From positions 1 to 64,000 of the forward strand of contig DATY01000031.1 in assembly GCA_002504905.1 (NCBI GenBank): DNA of 64,000 nucleotides. Reading direction: 5' to 3'. Positions 63,168 through 64,000 of this stretch are shown in pieces. Below the pieces are notes generated by a model. It did no database searches. It was not told the origin of the DNA and was given only the letters and a program-made list of their open reading frames with translations. Each line of letters opens with the position of its first letter. The first letter of the stretch is position 1. The position numbers were made by a program, and so were the translations under genes. The DNA comes from Euryarchaeota archaeon UBA605 (GTDB lineage: Archaea; Thermoplasmatota; Poseidoniia; Poseidoniales; Thalassarchaeaceae).

Positions 63168-64000
63168 TTATTTTTTAACAGGATTTGTCCATCTTGAATT
63201 TGTTGGAGGCCGAATTATTCCAAGATAGCTCCATAATTTTTTATTTTTCAAAGGTAGTAGCCAAATTTTATTTACTCCTGATGCTAATCTTGATGCTAAA
63301 CAAGCACTCTCCCAAGTCATGATATTTTTTGAAGGATCTACAACTAGCCATGGGGCATGATCTGTACCAATTTTCTTGTCATAACATCTCCATTCTGTAC
63401 CATATTTGAACCCAGGCCTTGGGTGTAAACCTCTTTCTAATAAATCAGCGAATACCTCTGTAATCTCTGAATAATCTTCCTTATCCTTAAACAGATACTC
63501 TTCTGTCACCTCATCAATTATTCTGCCATTTTGATAATCAATGCCAAGTTGTTCTGATGGCCATTTATCAAATCCGAAATATAAGGTCCCTCGATCAATC
63601 TTTATATTTTCAAGTTTTGAGATAAATATTTTCTCCTCCTCATTCGGAGGTAATAATTCTCCCATTGGATTTTCAGATGTGATGTTATAAGTTACCACCG
63701 CTTGCTCATTATCAACAATTAATACTTCTGCAATCCTATTCCTAGAACCTACATCAATTGCCCATATCAATAATTCATTCATCTCAATATACTCTGATGA
63801 ATGGAACCAAATTACTTCTGACTCTGGTTTATCATCTCTTGGATGATTATTAGAATTCCATCTAAGGCCCCATGTTTTTTCATTGAAAATAAAATCCTGA
63901 TTCTTTTGAAGATTTTCAGTTAAAATAATTTTGTTCCCTGGAACTCTTAATGCTTCTAGAATTATAGCTTCATTGATCAAATCTGGATTCTTTTCAGATT
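63168..64000 (-). CDS. endA: tRNA-splicing endonuclease EndA (5' end beyond window)
   Basis: The C-terminal half holds the endonuclease core: GFKYGTEWRCY with the catalytic Tyr, DHAPWLVV with the catalytic His, and SGVNKIWLL with the catalytic Lys. The N-terminal half is a second, degenerate unit (TWGLRWNS, LLIWAIDVGSRNRIAEVLIV), as in two-unit (alpha2-type) archaeal enzymes. The reading frame is open across the right edge with no stop, so the true start lies beyond 64000. It cleaves introns at bulge-helix-bulge sites. Confidence 0.88.
   Translation of the reverse strand, partial: SEKNPDLINEAIILEALRVPGNKIILTENLQKNQDFIFNEKTWGLRWNSNNHPRDDKPESEVIWFHSSEYIEMNELLIWAIDVGSRNRIAEVLIVDNEQAVVTYNITSENPMGELLPPNEEEKIFISKLENIKIDRGTLYFGFDKWPSEQLGIDYQNGRIIDEVTEEYLFKDKEDYSEITEVFADLLERGLHPRPGFKYGTEWRCYDKKIGTDHAPWLVVDPSKNIMTWESACLASRLASGVNKIWLLPLKNKKLWSYLGIIRPPTNSRWTNPVKK

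Noticed and set aside
1..64000. CRISPR arrays, insertion sequences, integrases or prophage genes
   Set aside because: No direct repeats with regular spacing, transposase motifs, terminal repeats or attachment sites were seen when reading both strands by eye. A software search could still find degenerate copies.

Overview
The window looks like a chromosome segment of an uncultured, AT-rich marine euryarchaeon, most likely Thermoplasmatota and probably the Marine Group II (Poseidoniales) lineage. The archaeal markers are direct: aIF6, an unsplit RpoB with split RpoA'/RpoA'', L30e, S3Ae, the KH/beta-CASP factor FttA, a Thr-active proteasome beta subunit, SepF, tRNA endonuclease EndA and an archaeal-type TrpRS. 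They sit among bacterial-type genes (ThyA/FolA, PlsC, proton-translocating transhydrogenase, TatC, a b6-type respiratory complex). The lineage name is an inference from this mix; no 16S rRNA is present. No CRISPR array, insertion sequence, prophage or obvious genomic island was seen.

Layout. 1-0.55 kb: 3' end of 23S rRNA and 5S rRNA, followed by aIF6. 1.3-5.8 kb: a propionyl/methylmalonyl-CoA block (biotin carrier, small accessory subunit and carboxyltransferase on the minus strand; B12-binding mutase subunit, MeaB GTPase and a dolichol-kinase-like membrane protein on the plus strand). 6.0-7.9 kb: AsnB. 7.9-14.7 kb: a minus-strand respiratory operon with a CxCH membrane-anchored protein, a Rieske protein, a b6-type cytochrome b and a 929-residue fusion of cytochrome b C-terminal half, exported domain and HdrD/GlpC-type Fe-S module; an 8Fe ferredoxin lies downstream. 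14.8-17.8 kb: TPR protein, divergent FtsZ-family protein, possible Pop5, and a methyltransferase-biotin ligase fusion. 18.0-27.4 kb: rpoH-rpoB-rpoA1-rpoA2-rpl30e. 28.4-36.4 kb: four related coiled-coil proteins around a set of envelope proteins and a DtxR-type regulator. 36.4-40.5 kb: PdxS, ferredoxin, exosome-linked RNA-binding protein, S3Ae with a SAP tail, MTAP/PNP, MazG-like. 40.5-50 kb: exported hydrolase with Tsp3 repeats, DCC, DUF2071, DHFR, ThyA, PlsC, a secreted protein, a saccharopine-dehydrogenase-like protein, TrpRS, ZPR1 and SepF. 50-55.5 kb: proteasome beta, FttA, tRNA-Pro, Nudix, malate dehydrogenase. 55.5-64 kb: CPBP protease, PntAA-AB-B, a second CxCH protein, TatC, an M6 metalloprotease and a 5'-truncated EndA.

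How they fit together. Propionyl-CoA carboxylation and methylmalonyl-CoA isomerisation would feed succinyl-CoA to the TCA cycle, and the biotin ligase domain of the fusion protein could charge the biotin carrier. Malate dehydrogenase and Pnt connect NADH, NADPH and the proton gradient. TatC could export the Rieske protein, which carries a twin-arginine motif. The FtsZ-like protein and SepF are division-related. The most distinctive content is the b6/Hdr-like fusion operon, the shared HhH-like N-terminal domain on RpoH and RpoA'', the methyltransferase-BirA fusion, the S3Ae-SAP protein and the coiled-coil/envelope cluster.
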